This document shows, piece after piece, positions 17,403 through 25,783 of a stretch of DNA of 26,880 bases (its first letter is position 1; each line of letters opens with the position of its first letter). The position numbers and the translations under genes are program-made. This stretch comes from CAZLLV01 sp964560325 (lineage in GTDB: Bacteria > Acidobacteriota > Thermoanaerobaculia > Multivoradales > DATKCC01). Below the pieces are notes generated by a model. That model saw nothing but the letters and a program-made list of their open reading frames with translations, did no database searches and was not told the origin of the DNA. The stretch covers positions 1 through 26,880 of the forward strand of contig CAZLLV010000381.1 of the NCBI GenBank assembly GCA_964560325.1, given 5' to 3'.

Positions 17403-19745
17403 ATGCCACCCACGACCCGTCCGACCCCCGTCCGCACCCCGCAGTGGGTCCTCGTCCTCCTCGCGGTGCTCGCCATCGCCGCTCCCGCCGGAGCGGCGCC
17501 GATCCTCCAGTCGCCCGCCGCCGCCGAGCAGGCGCCCGCGCTGCCCCCGGCCGACTCCGAGCCGCCCGCCGCCGGCCCGCGCGCCACCTACGCGGTCGAC
17601 GCGGTCGACCCGCAGGCCGACGAGATCCGCGTCGACGGCCGGCTCGACGAGGCGGCGTGGGCCGGCGAGCCGACCTTCACCCTCGACTACGAGACCTTCC
17701 CGGGCGACAACGTGGCGCCGCCGGTCGCGACCGAGCTCTGGATCACCCACGACGAGGGGCACCTCTACGTCGGCGTGCGCGCCCACGACCCCGACCCGTC
17801 GAAGATCCGCGCCCGCCTGCGCGACCGCGACGCCGCCTTCCAGGACGACTTCGTCGGCGTGGTGCTCGACACCTTCAACGACGAGCGCCGCGCCTTCGAG
17901 TTCTTCGTCAACCCGCTCGGCGTGCAGATGGACCTGGTGCAGAACGACGTGACCGGCAACGAGGACGACTCGTGGGACACGCTCTGGGACTCGGCCGGCC
18001 GGGTCACCGAGAGCGGCTACGAGGTCGAGATGGCGATCCCGTTCTCCTCGCTCCGCTTCGCGCAGGGCGAGGGGGCGAAGACCTGGGGCATCGACGCGCT
18101 CCGCGTCTGGCCGCGCGACCAGCGCACCCGCATCGGCCTCAACCCGCTGCCGCGCGGCCGCAACTGCTACCTCTGCCACGCCTCGAAGCTGCGCGGCTTC
18201 GCCGGCGTCTCGCCGGGCAAGAACGTGGAGATCGTCCCGACGCTGACCGCGAACGACCGGGCGTTCCGGAGCGGCGGCGGCGAGCGCTTCGACGGCAGCG
18301 ACGACCAGGAGCTGGGCGTGACCGCGCACTGGGGCGTGACCCCCGGCACCACCCTCTCCGGCACGATCAACCCCGACTTCTCGCAGATCGAGGCCGACGC
18401 GGCGCAGCTCGCCGTCAACACCCAGTTCGCGCTCTTCTACCCGGAGAAGCGCCCGTTCTTCCTCGAAGGCGCCGACCTCTTCGACACCCGGATCAACGCG
18501 GTCTACACCCGCACGATCGCCGACCCGGCCTGGGGCGCCAAGGTGACCGGCAAGTCGGGCAAGAGCGCCTACGGGGCGATCGTCGCCGAGGACGAGCGGA
18601 CGAACCTCCTGATCCCCGGCAGCCAGGGATCGCAGCTCCTGTCGCTCGCCCAGGAGAACACCTCGTCGGTCCTCCGCTACCGGCGCGACCTCTCGGGCGA
18701 GGGCTCGGCGATCGGCGGCCTCCTGACCAGCCGCTCCGGGGCCGGCTACCACAACCACCTCGCCGGGGTCGACGCCCTCTTCCGCTGGAACGGCGGCGAC
18801 GCCTTCCGGTTCGAGCTCCTGGGGTCGGACACCGAGTACCCGGAGGCGATCCGGGACCGTGCCGGGCAGGGGGAGCGGGGCGGTCTCCAGGGCCACGCGA
18901 CGCGGGTCGCCCTCCAGCGCCAGCGGGAAGGCTGGATGGCGGTCGGCGTGTACAACGACGTGTCGGAGGACTTCCGTGCCGACCTCGGGTTCATCCCGCA
19001 GGCCGGCTACCGCACCGGCTTCGGGATGGCGGAGAAGTACTGGTACGGCGAGGAGGAGGGGCGCTGGTGGAGCCGGATCACGGCCGGGGTCGAGACCACG
19101 TGGACCTACGACCAGGCGGGCGAGCCGCTCCAGAACCAGGTCGCGCCCTACGTCCGGGTCCAGGGTCCGCGGCAGTCGTTCCTGAACGCCTACGTCGGGA
19201 TCGGGCCGAGCTGGTTCGAGGGGCAGGAGTTCGACCGGAGCTTCGTGGTCCTCTACGGCGAGGTGCAGGCGACGCCGAACGTCTACCTGAGCTTCGACAG
19301 CCGGGTGGGCGAGGAGATCGACTACGCCAACGCGCGCGGCGGCGACATCGTGCGGCTCGTCCCGGGTGCCCGCTTCGACCTCGGGCGGCACCTGCGGGTG
19401 AGCCTGTCGCACAACCACGAGAGCCTGGACGTCGACGGCGGGCGGCTCTACACGGCGAACCTGACCGACCTGCGGGCGACCTACCAGATCAACGTCCGCA
19501 CCTTCGTGCGCGTGGTGAGCCAGTACTACGACCTGGAGCGCGACCCGTCGCTCTACCGCTTCGAGACCGAGGCGCAGACGAACGACCTGTTCAACCAGCT
19601 CCTGTTCTCGTACAAGGTGAACCCGCAGACGGTGCTCTTCCTCGGCTACGCGGACGACTACCAGGGCTTCGCGCGGTCGCTCGACGAGCTCGACCAGACG
19701 AGCCGGACGCTGTTCTTGAAGATCGGCTACGCGATTGTTCTTTGA
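17403..19745 (+). CDS. DUF5916 protein with CBM9-like N-terminus and CXXCH motif
   Basis: A 780-residue exported protein. The signal peptide is about residues 1-38 (hydrophobic VLVLLAVLAIAAPAGAA). A CBM9-like domain follows (about 70-260; IRVDGRLDEAAWAGE, ELWITHDEGHLYVGVRAHDPD, YEVEMAIPFSSLRF), then a long DUF5916 region rich in alternating strands, probably an outer-membrane barrel. At 255-259 it has Cys-Tyr-Leu-Cys-His, a c-type haem-binding consensus, where I recall related proteins usually having a CxxC-type motif without the His. The ATG has GAGGAG 5 nt upstream. It is convergent with the UPF0182 gene. The function of DUF5916 is not established; roles in binding extracellular polymers are suggested by the CBM9 fold only. 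Confidence 0.85.
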   Translation: MPPTTRPTPVRTPQWVLVLLAVLAIAAPAGAAPILQSPAAAEQAPALPPADSEPPAAGPRATYAVDAVDPQADEIRVDGRLDEAAWAGEPTFTLDYETFPGDNVAPPVATELWITHDEGHLYVGVRAHDPDPSKIRARLRDRDAAFQDDFVGVVLDTFNDERRAFEFFVNPLGVQMDLVQNDVTGNEDDSWDTLWDSAGRVTESGYEVEMAIPFSSLRFAQGEGAKTWGIDALRVWPRDQRTRIGLNPLPRGRNCYLCHASKLRGFAGVSPGKNVEIVPTLTANDRAFRSGGGERFDGSDDQELGVTAHWGVTPGTTLSGTINPDFSQIEADAAQLAVNTQFALFYPEKRPFFLEGADLFDTRINAVYTRTIADPAWGAKVTGKSGKSAYGAIVAEDERTNLLIPGSQGSQLLSLAQENTSSVLRYRRDLSGEGSAIGGLLTSRSGAGYHNHLAGVDALFRWNGGDAFRFELLGSDTEYPEAIRDRAGQGERGGLQGHATRVALQRQREGWMAVGVYNDVSEDFRADLGFIPQAGYRTGFGMAEKYWYGEEEGRWWSRITAGVETTWTYDQAGEPLQNQVAPYVRVQGPRQSFLNAYVGIGPSWFEGQEFDRSFVVLYGEVQATPNVYLSFDSRVGEEIDYANARGGDIVRLVPGARFDLGRHLRVSLSHNHESLDVDGGRLYTANLTDLRATYQINVRTFVRVVSQYYDLERDPSLYRFETEAQTNDLFNQLLFSYKVNPQTVLFLGYADDYQGFARSLDELDQTSRTLFLKIGYAIVL

Positions 19746-19762
19746 AGATCGGTTGGATGCGA

Positions 19763-22700
19763 TCAGCCCGGCGGTCGTTCCTCGCCGGCGAGCTGCTCGA
19801 GAATTTCGCCCAGCCGCTCGAGCTCCCGCGCCGCCTCCGTGAACCGCCGCTCCGACTGGAGCTCGGGGTAGCGCGTGAACGCCGCGTCCGCCTGCCGGGC
19901 GAGCGCCCGCTCCGACTCGCTCAGGCCCTCGAGCGCCGTGGTCGGCGGCCCCGGCACCGGCTCCCCGACCTCCGGCCCGGCGTCCGGCTCGGGAGCGGCC
20001 TCGGCGTCCGCCTCCCGCTCCACCCCCGCCTCTGGCTCGAGCGCCAGGCTGAGCGTCGGCTCCGGCAGATCGACCGTCTCGCCGACCAGCCGCGCCAGCG
20101 CGTCCTCCAGGTTGTTCCCGTACGCGAGGTTGTCGTCGTGCATCAGCACCACCAGCCGCAGCTCCGGATAGGCCGCCGTCTCGGCCTGGAGATAGATCGG
20201 CTCCACGTAGAGGAGCGTGTCGCCGATCGGCAGCGCCAGCACGTTGCCCCGGATCACCCGCGAGCCGCGCTGGTCCCACAGGCTGAGCTGCTGCGCCAGA
20301 TACCGGTCCTGGTCGATCTTCGTCTCGACCTGCTGCGGCCCGAGCACCGTGCGGTCCTTCGGGAACTTGTAGACGATCATCCGACCGTAGCTCTCGCCGT
20401 CCGAGAGCGCCGCCAGCCACCCGACCAGCACCTGCCGGGTCTTGGGCGTGAACGGCTGGATCGAGGTGAACTCGACCGTCCCGTCCGCGGCGCCCGGCGG
20501 CTGCCACATGACGAAGTACGGGTCGACCGGCCGCACGCGGTCGTAGTACTTCTCGGTCGCCCGGACCCAGAGATCCTCCTGGTTGTAGAAGACCTGCGGA
20601 TCGGTCATGTGGTACTTCGCGTAGACCAGGCTCTGGAGCAGGAAGAGGTCGGGCGGGTACCGGGTGTGGACGCGCACGGCCTCCGGCATCTCCTCGCGCG
20701 GGCGGAAGAGGCCGGGGAAGATCTTCGACCAGACCCGGATCAGCGGGTCCTCGGGCTCGAACACGTAGAGGTCGACGGTGCCGTCGAAGGCGTCGACCAC
20801 GGCCTTGACCGAGTTGCGCACGTAACGGGTGCCGTGGAGCTGGGGGACCACCCGGTTGGTGATCTGACTCGACGCGGCCGTCGCCTGGCCGGTGCCGGAG
20901 AGGCCGATCCGCTCGATCGAGTCGAACGGCTCGCTGTAGGGGAAGTAGCCGGAGGTCGTGTAACCGTCGACGATCCAGTACAGCCGGCCCTCGGCGAGCA
21001 CCACGTACGGATCGTCGTCGAGGGTCAGGAAGGGCGCGATCCGCTGGACCCGCTGCCGGATCTCCCGGTGGAACATCACCCGGCTGTTCTCGGTCGGGTA
21101 CCCGGAGAGGAGGAAGCGGGTGCCGTCGAACATCCAGCCGAAGACGAACCGGCGCCAGAGGCTCGACAGCTCCACGCCGCCCCGTCCGGGGTAGCGGATC
21201 GTGGCGTTCTCCTCGCCGCGCGGGTAGTCGAACTCTTCCTCGGTGGTGTTGACGTAGGCGTGGGTGTCGGTCAGCTCGCCGTAGTAGATCTGCGGCCGCT
21301 CGACTTCGAGCTCCGGCACGGAGGCGACCGGCGGCAGGTCCTTGATCAGCAGCCGGGGCAGGCCCTCCGGCGTGAACTCGGCCACCGGCGCCATCGTCAA
21401 CCCGTAGCCGTGGGTGTACTTGAAGTGCCGGTTGACGAAGGTCTGGCTCTGCTCGGGCAGGTTGTCGACCTCCATCTCGCGCGCGGAGACCATCACCTGC
21501 CGGTAGTCGTCGCCCACCCGGTACCGGTCGATGTCGACGTCCACGAACTCGTAGTACAGGCGGATCTCCTGGAACTGCCGGTAGACGGCGTCGAGGGCGC
21601 GCCAGTCCCACAGCCGGGCTTCGTTGAGGATCTCGCGGTTGGCGGCGGCGGTGGCGGCGTCGAAGGTGCCGGTGGCCGCGAACTCGCGCTCCTCGATCCG
21701 GTCGAGGCCGAAGGCGTGGTTGGTGAGCCGGATGTTGTGGGCGATGTACGGGGCCTCGAAGCTGATCTCGTTCGGCTCGACCCAGAAGCGCTGCACCATG
21801 CCCGGCACGACGCCGAGGACGACGATCCAGATCGCGGCGAGGGCGGCGGCGGGGACGACGAGGCCGGCGGCGATGGAGAGGCGCCAGGGGGTTCCGAGGC
21901 GTTCGGCCCAGCGGCCGAAGCGGCGGCGCGGGGCGCGGAAGGCGAGGGCGATCCCGAGGGCGGCGGTGAGCGCGGCGACCAGGATGAGGGCGGGGATGCG
22001 GACGTGGACGTCGGTCCAGCCGGGGCCGGAGACGGCGCCCCAGGAGGAGAAGAGGAGGTGGGGGATGGCCAGAATGCGGCCGGCGGCGAGGACGAGGGCG
22101 AGGGCGGCGAGGGTGCGGCCGATGGCGTCCTGGACGGCGCCGTCGTCGAGCTCGCGGGTGGCGGCGGGGTGGAGGGTGATGTCTACGGGTCCTGGGCCGT
22201 GGCGCGCGCGGGCGCGTTGGAGGTCGATGACTTCGCCGATCTCTTTGCCGGTGTGGAGGACGGCGAAGACGACGGCGGCGCCGACGGCGAGGAGGGTGGC
22301 GAGGAAGAGGAGCTGGTAGAGGACGTCGAGGAAGGGCAGCGTGAAGAGGTAGAAGCCGGCGTCGAGGCCGAGGATGGGTTCTTCGATGCCGGCGGGGACG
22401 CGGTGGACGAAGGAGAGGATGGTGGCCCAGGCGCCGTAACCGAGGAGGCCGCCGGCGGCGCCGCCGAGGGTGGTGGCGACGGCGCGGAGGCGTTGGTCTT
22501 TGACGGGGAGGGCGAGGGCGAAGGTGAGGAGGGCGCCGAGGAGGGCGCCGGCGGCGGCGAGGCCGATCTCGGCCCCGGCGGCGGTCCAGAAGCGGGTGCC
22601 GTAGCCCAAGGCCTGGAACCAGAGGAGCTCGCCCCAGAAGGTGAGGGAGCCGAAGAAGGCGAGGGTGGCGAGGGCGAGGGCGACGCCGGCGAGGAAGCGG

Positions 22701-22780
22701 ACGCGGTTCTCGTCGCGCACGCCCCCCACGGCGAGCCACGCGGCGAGGGCGAGGAGGATGCCGAGCAGGGCTACGTACAT
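19763..22780 (-). CDS. UPF0182 (COG1615) family membrane protein
   Basis: A 1005-residue protein. About 7-8 membrane helices lie in residues 1-310 (the last being AAALAAIWIVVLGVVPGM). A large extracytoplasmic domain follows. Family signatures include GLDAGFYLFTLPFL, VQRFWVEPNEISFEAPYIAHNIRLTNHAFGLD, RYVRNSVKAVVDAFDG and PYVVLAEGRLYWIVDGYTTS. The family is widespread and has no proven function. The last 120 residues are acidic and Pro/Glu/Ala-rich, ending in a short helical segment, and vary in the family. The upstream end of the gene is exceptionally G-rich on the plus strand. It is convergent with the DUF5916 gene, with 17 nt between stops. The ATG at 22780 starts the first helix. Confidence 0.92.
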   Translation of the reverse strand: MYVALLGILLALAAWLAVGGVRDENRVRFLAGVALALATLAFFGSLTFWGELLWFQALGYGTRFWTAAGAEIGLAAAGALLGALLTFALALPVKDQRLRAVATTLGGAAGGLLGYGAWATILSFVHRVPAGIEEPILGLDAGFYLFTLPFLDVLYQLLFLATLLAVGAAVVFAVLHTGKEIGEVIDLQRARARHGPGPVDITLHPAATRELDDGAVQDAIGRTLAALALVLAAGRILAIPHLLFSSWGAVSGPGWTDVHVRIPALILVAALTAALGIALAFRAPRRRFGRWAERLGTPWRLSIAAGLVVPAAALAAIWIVVLGVVPGMVQRFWVEPNEISFEAPYIAHNIRLTNHAFGLDRIEEREFAATGTFDAATAAANREILNEARLWDWRALDAVYRQFQEIRLYYEFVDVDIDRYRVGDDYRQVMVSAREMEVDNLPEQSQTFVNRHFKYTHGYGLTMAPVAEFTPEGLPRLLIKDLPPVASVPELEVERPQIYYGELTDTHAYVNTTEEEFDYPRGEENATIRYPGRGGVELSSLWRRFVFGWMFDGTRFLLSGYPTENSRVMFHREIRQRVQRIAPFLTLDDDPYVVLAEGRLYWIVDGYTTSGYFPYSEPFDSIERIGLSGTGQATAASSQITNRVVPQLHGTRYVRNSVKAVVDAFDGTVDLYVFEPEDPLIRVWSKIFPGLFRPREEMPEAVRVHTRYPPDLFLLQSLVYAKYHMTDPQVFYNQEDLWVRATEKYYDRVRPVDPYFVMWQPPGAADGTVEFTSIQPFTPKTRQVLVGWLAALSDGESYGRMIVYKFPKDRTVLGPQQVETKIDQDRYLAQQLSLWDQRGSRVIRGNVLALPIGDTLLYVEPIYLQAETAAYPELRLVVLMHDDNLAYGNNLEDALARLVGETVDLPEPTLSLALEPEAGVEREADAEAAPEPDAGPEVGEPVPGPPTTALEGLSESERALARQADAAFTRYPELQSERRFTEAARELERLGEILEQLAGEERPPG

Positions 22781-22811
22781 TGGCCCCAGGCTAGCAGAGC
22801 CGGCCCCTACC

Positions 22812-23265
22812 CCCTTGTCATCCTGAGCGAGAGCGAAGGATCTGGGCGGCGGGCGGCACGAAGACCGGCGAGGCGCAGCCGACCCCGGAGAGGGGAGAGG
22901 GCGAGAGACGGAGAGGAAGGAAAGAGGGATTCAAATCGGGTTGCCTGCGCCGACGGGTCCGGCCGGGGGCTCTCGCGCCTCCGGCACGGCTCGGCTGGTG
23001 GGCGAGCCGGACGTAGGCCTCGCCTGGATTCGCTTCGCCGCCGGGGCCGGCGTGCACTCCCACCGAGCGTGCCGGCTCGGCTCGCTCAACCGCCTCCAGC
23101 GCGAGAGACCCCGGCCGGACCCTGGGTCAGTGGTGGACGAAGGAGCGCGCACCCGTGTCGGCCTTGCCAAATCCGGCCGTAGGGGAGGAGCCTTGCCTCC
23201 TCCCGCGCCTCGCGCGCCACCCTCGCCCGCAATCGCAAATAGGTAACACGCCCAACGAAACGAGC
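22812..23265. repeat. non-coding foldback repeat, copy 1
   Basis: The first of two tandem related units. It opens with CCCTTGTCATCCTGAGCGAG, whose ATCCT (22820-22824) pairs with AGGAT (22837-22841). A 24-bp inverted repeat, one mismatch, has arms at 22955-22978 and 23099-23122. A perfect 8-bp stem GGGAGGAG/CTCCTCCC with a 6-nt loop sits at 23183-23204. The unit ends near a CGCAAATAGGTAACA-like stretch. The TCATCCTGAGCGA...GAAGGATCT opening resembles a dispersed repeat I have seen in many bacterial genomes. Long open frames cross it on both strands, but none resembles a protein. Confidence 0.75.
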
Positions 23266-23280
23266 CGGCTTCCTGATCCC

Positions 23281-23725
23281 CCCTTGTCATCCTGACCGAG
23301 AGGGAAGGATCTGGGCGGGGGGCGGCAAAATGAACCACATGGCGCAGCCGAACCCGGAAGGGGAGGGGCTGAAGGTGGCCCCCGAACCGTACTTGCCTAC
23401 GCCGACGGGTCCGGCCGGGGTCTCTCGCGCCTCCGGCACGGCTCGGCTGGTGGGCGAGCCGGACGTGGGCCTCGCCTGGGTTCGCTTCGCCGCCGGGGCG
23501 GGCGTGCACTCCCACCGAGCGTGCCGGCTCGGCTCGCTCAACCACCTCCAGCGCAAGAGACCCCGGCCGGACCCTCGGTTCGGTGGTGGACGACCGGCCC
23601 CCCACCCGTGTCCGCCTTGCCAAATCCGGCCGTAGGGGAGGAGCCTTGCCTCCTCCCGTGCCTCGCCCACCACCCTGGTCGCAGTCGCAAATAGGTGACA
23701 TGGCCAGCGGAAACAGGCGACGCCC
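23281..23725. repeat. non-coding foldback repeat, copy 2
   Basis: The second unit, collinear with copy 1 at a period of about 455-470 nt with indels. Inverted-repeat arms are at 23407-23430 and 23551-23574 (24 bp, one mismatch at a different position from copy 1), and the stem GGGAGGAG/CTCCTCCC is at 23636-23657. The stretch before the arms (23325-23395) differs most between copies. Arm, hairpin and opening motif are conserved, suggesting the RNA or DNA fold rather than a protein is what persists. Confidence 0.75.
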
Positions 23726-23877
23726 GCCGCGTCGTGTTGACCCCGCCCGAGGAGCTTGCTAGATTGCCGAGGAAGCGGAGCTCACAAGAAAGGCGAGAGC
23801 TCGCCACGCACGGCCAGCGTTACTAGGCGGGCGCAGGTTGTGTCGCGTTTCCACGCGTTCCCGCCCGGTCACTCAAT
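23726..23877. other. spacer with possible degenerate upstream attC
   Basis: 152 nt without a gene. GGCGGG (23826-23831) pairs with CCCGCC (23860-23865) around an inner CGCGT/ACGCG stem, and the CACTCAATG-GTTAGGG end resembles the 3' half of known attC sites. No matching RYYYAAC box was found at its left edge. Confidence 0.3.
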
Positions 23878-23879
23878 GG

Positions 23880-24649
23880 TTAGGGGCACGAATGGCGGAT
23901 GTGGAGAAGACGCAGATCCCAAGTCACGTCTACAAGTACCGTGACCTAGGGAACTATGAGGTCGCGCCGGGACTCTCTAACCGGGAGGCGCTTCGGCGCA
24001 TCTTCGTCGAAAATAAGGTCTGGTTTGCCTCACCGGCGACCTACAACGATCCATTCGATTGCCGAGTCCATCTCGAGTTCGAACCGAATCTTCCGCCCGA
24101 GGCCGAAAGAGCGATCCTCACCGATCTGCAGCGGGATGTGAACAATTTGGGCATTTTTAGCGTGTCAGCGAAGCCGGATGACATCCTCATGTGGTCCTAT
24201 TATGCCCGCGGTCACAGCGGTATCTGCATCGAGTTCGAGTTGCTGGTGAGTTTCTTCAGCATGGTCCAACCGGTTAGGTACTCGGGGGAGTATCCCCGAG
24301 CCCGGACCTCAGACTCTCCCGTGGATCAAATGGAGGCTAATCTCTTAACGAAAGCCGCCGCGTGGAAGCATGAGGCAGAATGGAGAGTCATAGACACGAA
24401 TGACGGCCCCGGTTACCGGCAGTTCAACCCTACTCTCCTGACGGGAGTCATCCTCGGTGCGCGCATCTCACCTCAGGATGAGAGCGTGGTTCGCGGATGG
24501 ATTGCTGAAGGTCCGGTAACTCCAAGGCTCTATCGCGCCATCGAAAAAGAAGAGGAGTATGGTCTCGATATCGTCGACGCGTAGGGCGGGCGTGCCCCTA
24601 ACCCGGCTGCTGAACCGGGCGGCTGCGCCGCCGGCTAGCAGCAACAACG
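23880..24649 (+). mobile_element. integron gene-cassette-like unit carrying DUF2971 gene
   Basis: The unit begins TTAGGGGCACG directly before the gene and ends in an attC-like site. GGTTAGGGGCACG (23878-23890) is the perfect reverse complement of CGTGCCCCTAACC (24591-24603), just as a cassette's 5' end complements its own R'' box. After that box comes an imperfect hairpin with unpaired bases: GCTGCT (24606-24611) with AGCAGC (24637-24642), and an inner CCGG(g)CGGC-TGC-GCCGCCGG, then AACAACG. The expected GTTRRRY after AACAACG is not intact (GGTAACG), so the downstream junction has decayed or the unit landed in a secondary site. No integrase is in the window. Confidence 0.5.
23892..24584 (+). 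CDS. DUF2971 domain protein
   Basis: A 230-residue protein with DUF2971 signatures in order: VYKYRDLGNY near the start, NKVWFASPATYNDPFDCRV (about 45-65), FSVSAKPDDILMWSYYARGHSGICIEF (about 95-120), and AAAWKHEAEWRVID (about 160-175). The biochemical function is not established; the family turns up often in defence islands, prophages and cassettes. The ATG is chosen because homology starts right after it and TAGGGG gives a weak ribosome-binding site; an in-frame start 54 nt upstream would put the start inside the preceding structure. Codon use and GC (visibly below the flanks) point to transfer. It is flanked by the cassette-like inverted repeat. Confidence 0.82.
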   Translation: MADVEKTQIPSHVYKYRDLGNYEVAPGLSNREALRRIFVENKVWFASPATYNDPFDCRVHLEFEPNLPPEAERAILTDLQRDVNNLGIFSVSAKPDDILMWSYYARGHSGICIEFELLVSFFSMVQPVRYSGEYPRARTSDSPVDQMEANLLTKAAAWKHEAEWRVIDTNDGPGYRQFNPTLLTGVILGARISPQDESVVRGWIAEGPVTPRLYRAIEKEEEYGLDIVDA

Positions 24650-24654
24650 GTAAC

Positions 24655-24676
24655 GTCGAGTGCCGCGAGGCTCGAC
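24655..24676 (-). terminator. hairpin after RelE/ParE-like toxin gene
   Basis: GTCGAG (24655-24660) pairs with CTCGAC (24671-24676) across a 10-nt loop, just past the toxin stop on the minus strand. There is no clear U-tract, so termination is tentative. Confidence 0.35.
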
Positions 24677-24680
24677 AATC

Positions 24681-24989
24681 TCACCGGTCCAGCCAGTATC
24701 CAGGCCGGCGCCTGTAGTGAGCGATGGCAAGGACGCGAATCGCGTCGGCCGTCTCGAGATAGACGACATGGTACGGAAACCCCTGGACCGGTGCGTGTCG
24801 CGCTCCCAGGTCTGCCGGGACGTGCTGGACGAGGGCGCCGGCTCTCGGGAACTGGCGAATTCGTTCGGCAGTGACTTCGATTTCGAGGAGGAACCGCCTG
24901 CCGAGCCCGGGCCTCTGTTCGTCGTACCGTTGGGCCGCCTCTTCTAGCTCGCGCTCGGCTTCGGCTTCGAACCGCAGTGGACGCGGCAC
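24681..24989 (-). CDS. RelE/ParE-family toxin
   Basis: A 102-residue protein with the ParE/RelE fold pattern: FEAEAERELEEAAQRYDEQRPGLGRRFLLEIE (two N-terminal helices), ERIRQFPRAG, GFPYHVVYLE and the C-terminal VLAIAHYRRRPGYW. Members either cleave mRNA on the ribosome (RelE) or poison gyrase (ParE); the sequence alone does not decide. The GTG start at 24989 shares one base with the antitoxin stop (TAGTG), so the pair is coupled, with antitoxin first. Confidence 0.85.
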   Translation of the reverse strand: MPRPLRFEAEAERELEEAAQRYDEQRPGLGRRFLLEIEVTAERIRQFPRAGALVQHVPADLGARHAPVQGFPYHVVYLETADAIRVLAIAHYRRRPGYWLDR

Positions 24990-25225
24990 TACCTCGCCAA
25001 GCGCCGTTCGACCCGCCGCTTCACCTCGTCCCAGGGAGCTCCTGTGGACTCACCTGCCAGGACTCGGCGGGCACGGCGTTCAATCTCTGCGGCCCAGGCC
25101 TTCTCGAGCTCCTGCGGGTCGTCGGTGAGCTCGTCATCCAGGCTGGCGAGGAGCTCCGCAGCAACGTCCGCGCGTTCGCGGCGGGGGAGCTTTAGGGCTT
25201 CTTGGAGTAGCGCCTCGCGTGTCAT
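24989..25225 (-). CDS. addiction module antitoxin (TIGR02574-like)
   Basis: A 78-residue helical protein with the motif ALKLPRRERADVAAELLASLDD and the acidic DPQELEKAWAAEIERRARRVLAGES...PWDEVKRRV end, typical of the small antitoxins paired with RelE/ParE toxins. The second Met (25225) is taken as start because the conserved region begins with MTREALLQEALKLP; a TTG 21 nt upstream would add a non-conserved NGRLQP segment. It precedes and overlaps its toxin. Autoregulation is usual for the family but no operator was recognised. Confidence 0.82.
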   Translation of the reverse strand: MTREALLQEALKLPRRERADVAAELLASLDDELTDDPQELEKAWAAEIERRARRVLAGESTGAPWDEVKRRVERRLAR

Positions 25226-25350
25226 GGGCTGTAGCCTACCATTCAACAGAAGGCGCTCAGCCAGCCGTCTCCAGCCCGTCGAAAGGAATGGGAAAGAGGC
25301 TACGCCGTGAGATTTCCCGTGGGGCCTTGCCGAAGAACTTGAAGTGAAAT

Positions 25351-25382
25351 CGAGGGAGCGGGGACGATCCTCCGCTCCCTCG
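25351..25382 (-). terminator. terminator-like hairpin after symE-like gene
   Basis: CGAGGGAGCGG (25351-25361) is perfectly complementary to CCGCTCCCTCG (25372-25382), 11 bp with a 10-nt loop. On the minus strand it follows the SymE-like stop by 8 nt and is trailed by ATTTC, a poor U-tract. Confidence 0.6.
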
Positions 25383-25390
25383 GATCGTGA

Positions 25391-25783
25391 TCAAACCGCT
25401 CGGATGGTGAGCGTCCCGCTCTCCACCTCGACCTCGCACTGCTGCCCGAGGTCGAAGCCGGCTTTCTCGAGCCAGAGGCCGAGGAGGCGGAGGTCGGGGA
25501 TCTTGCGGTTGCCTCGCCATTTGCCGCAGACGGTGATCAGTCGGTGGCCGCGGGCTCGGGCCTGCGTTCGGCGCCGGCGTCGCTTTTCGTGGCGGGTTTC
25601 GGTGTCGACCGAGTGGGGGGCGGCGGTGGGATGCTCGACCTTCTGGAGCACGGCCTTGCCGTGGCGTTCTTCGTACTCCGCGAGGGCCTTCATGCCCTCC
25701 TCGGTCACGCGGTAGCCGAAGCTCGTGTCGAGGGGGCCGGAGGTCTCCGGCCGGGTGGTAGACTTACTCTTACGTCCGCACAT
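25391..25783 (-). CDS. SymE-like type I toxin
   Basis: A 130-residue protein whose last 45 residues match SymE: LITVCGKWRGNRKIPDLRLLGLWLEKAGFDLGQQCEVEVESGTLTIRAV (beta-rich AbrB/MazE-like fold). In E. coli SymE is an SOS-induced toxin repressed by the antisense RNA SymR. The first 85 residues are an added region (FGYRVTEEGMKALAEYEERHGKAV, then a Lys/Arg run) that classic SymE proteins of about 110 residues lack in this form; it may bind nucleic acid. The ATG at 25783 is chosen because GAGGTGA sits about 5 nt before it. It is transcribed from a promoter about 160 nt upstream, leaving a long structured leader. Confidence 0.75.
   Translation of the reverse strand: MCGRKSKSTTRPETSGPLDTSFGYRVTEEGMKALAEYEERHGKAVLQKVEHPTAAPHSVDTETRHEKRRRRRTQARARGHRLITVCGKWRGNRKIPDLRLLGLWLEKAGFDLGQQCEVEVESGTLTIRAV

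Noticed and set aside
17313..22739. 1808-codon minus-strand open frame
   Set aside because: Runs of Arg/Pro/His and no domain; shadow of the UPF0182 gene in another frame and of the DUF5916 gene.
17282..23182. Very long plus-strand open frame (1966 codons) across the DUF5916 and UPF0182 genes
   Set aside because: Its translation is low-complexity and it overlaps two well-supported genes on other frames and strands; typical of high-GC DNA lacking stops by chance.
22931..23701. 256-codon minus-strand frame and smaller frames through the tandem repeat
   Set aside because: The similar peptides in the two copies follow from the DNA repeat; no start with ribosome-binding site and no known domain, and the conserved parts are base-paired structures.
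22812..23725. CRISPR array
   Set aside because: Only two long diverged repeat units, no short regular repeat-spacer pattern, and no cas genes nearby.
25257..25350. Possible small gene between the antitoxin and the SymE-like gene
   Set aside because: A short minus-strand stretch ends SLFPIPFDGLETAG and looks protein-like, but it has no start signal and I could not place it in a family.
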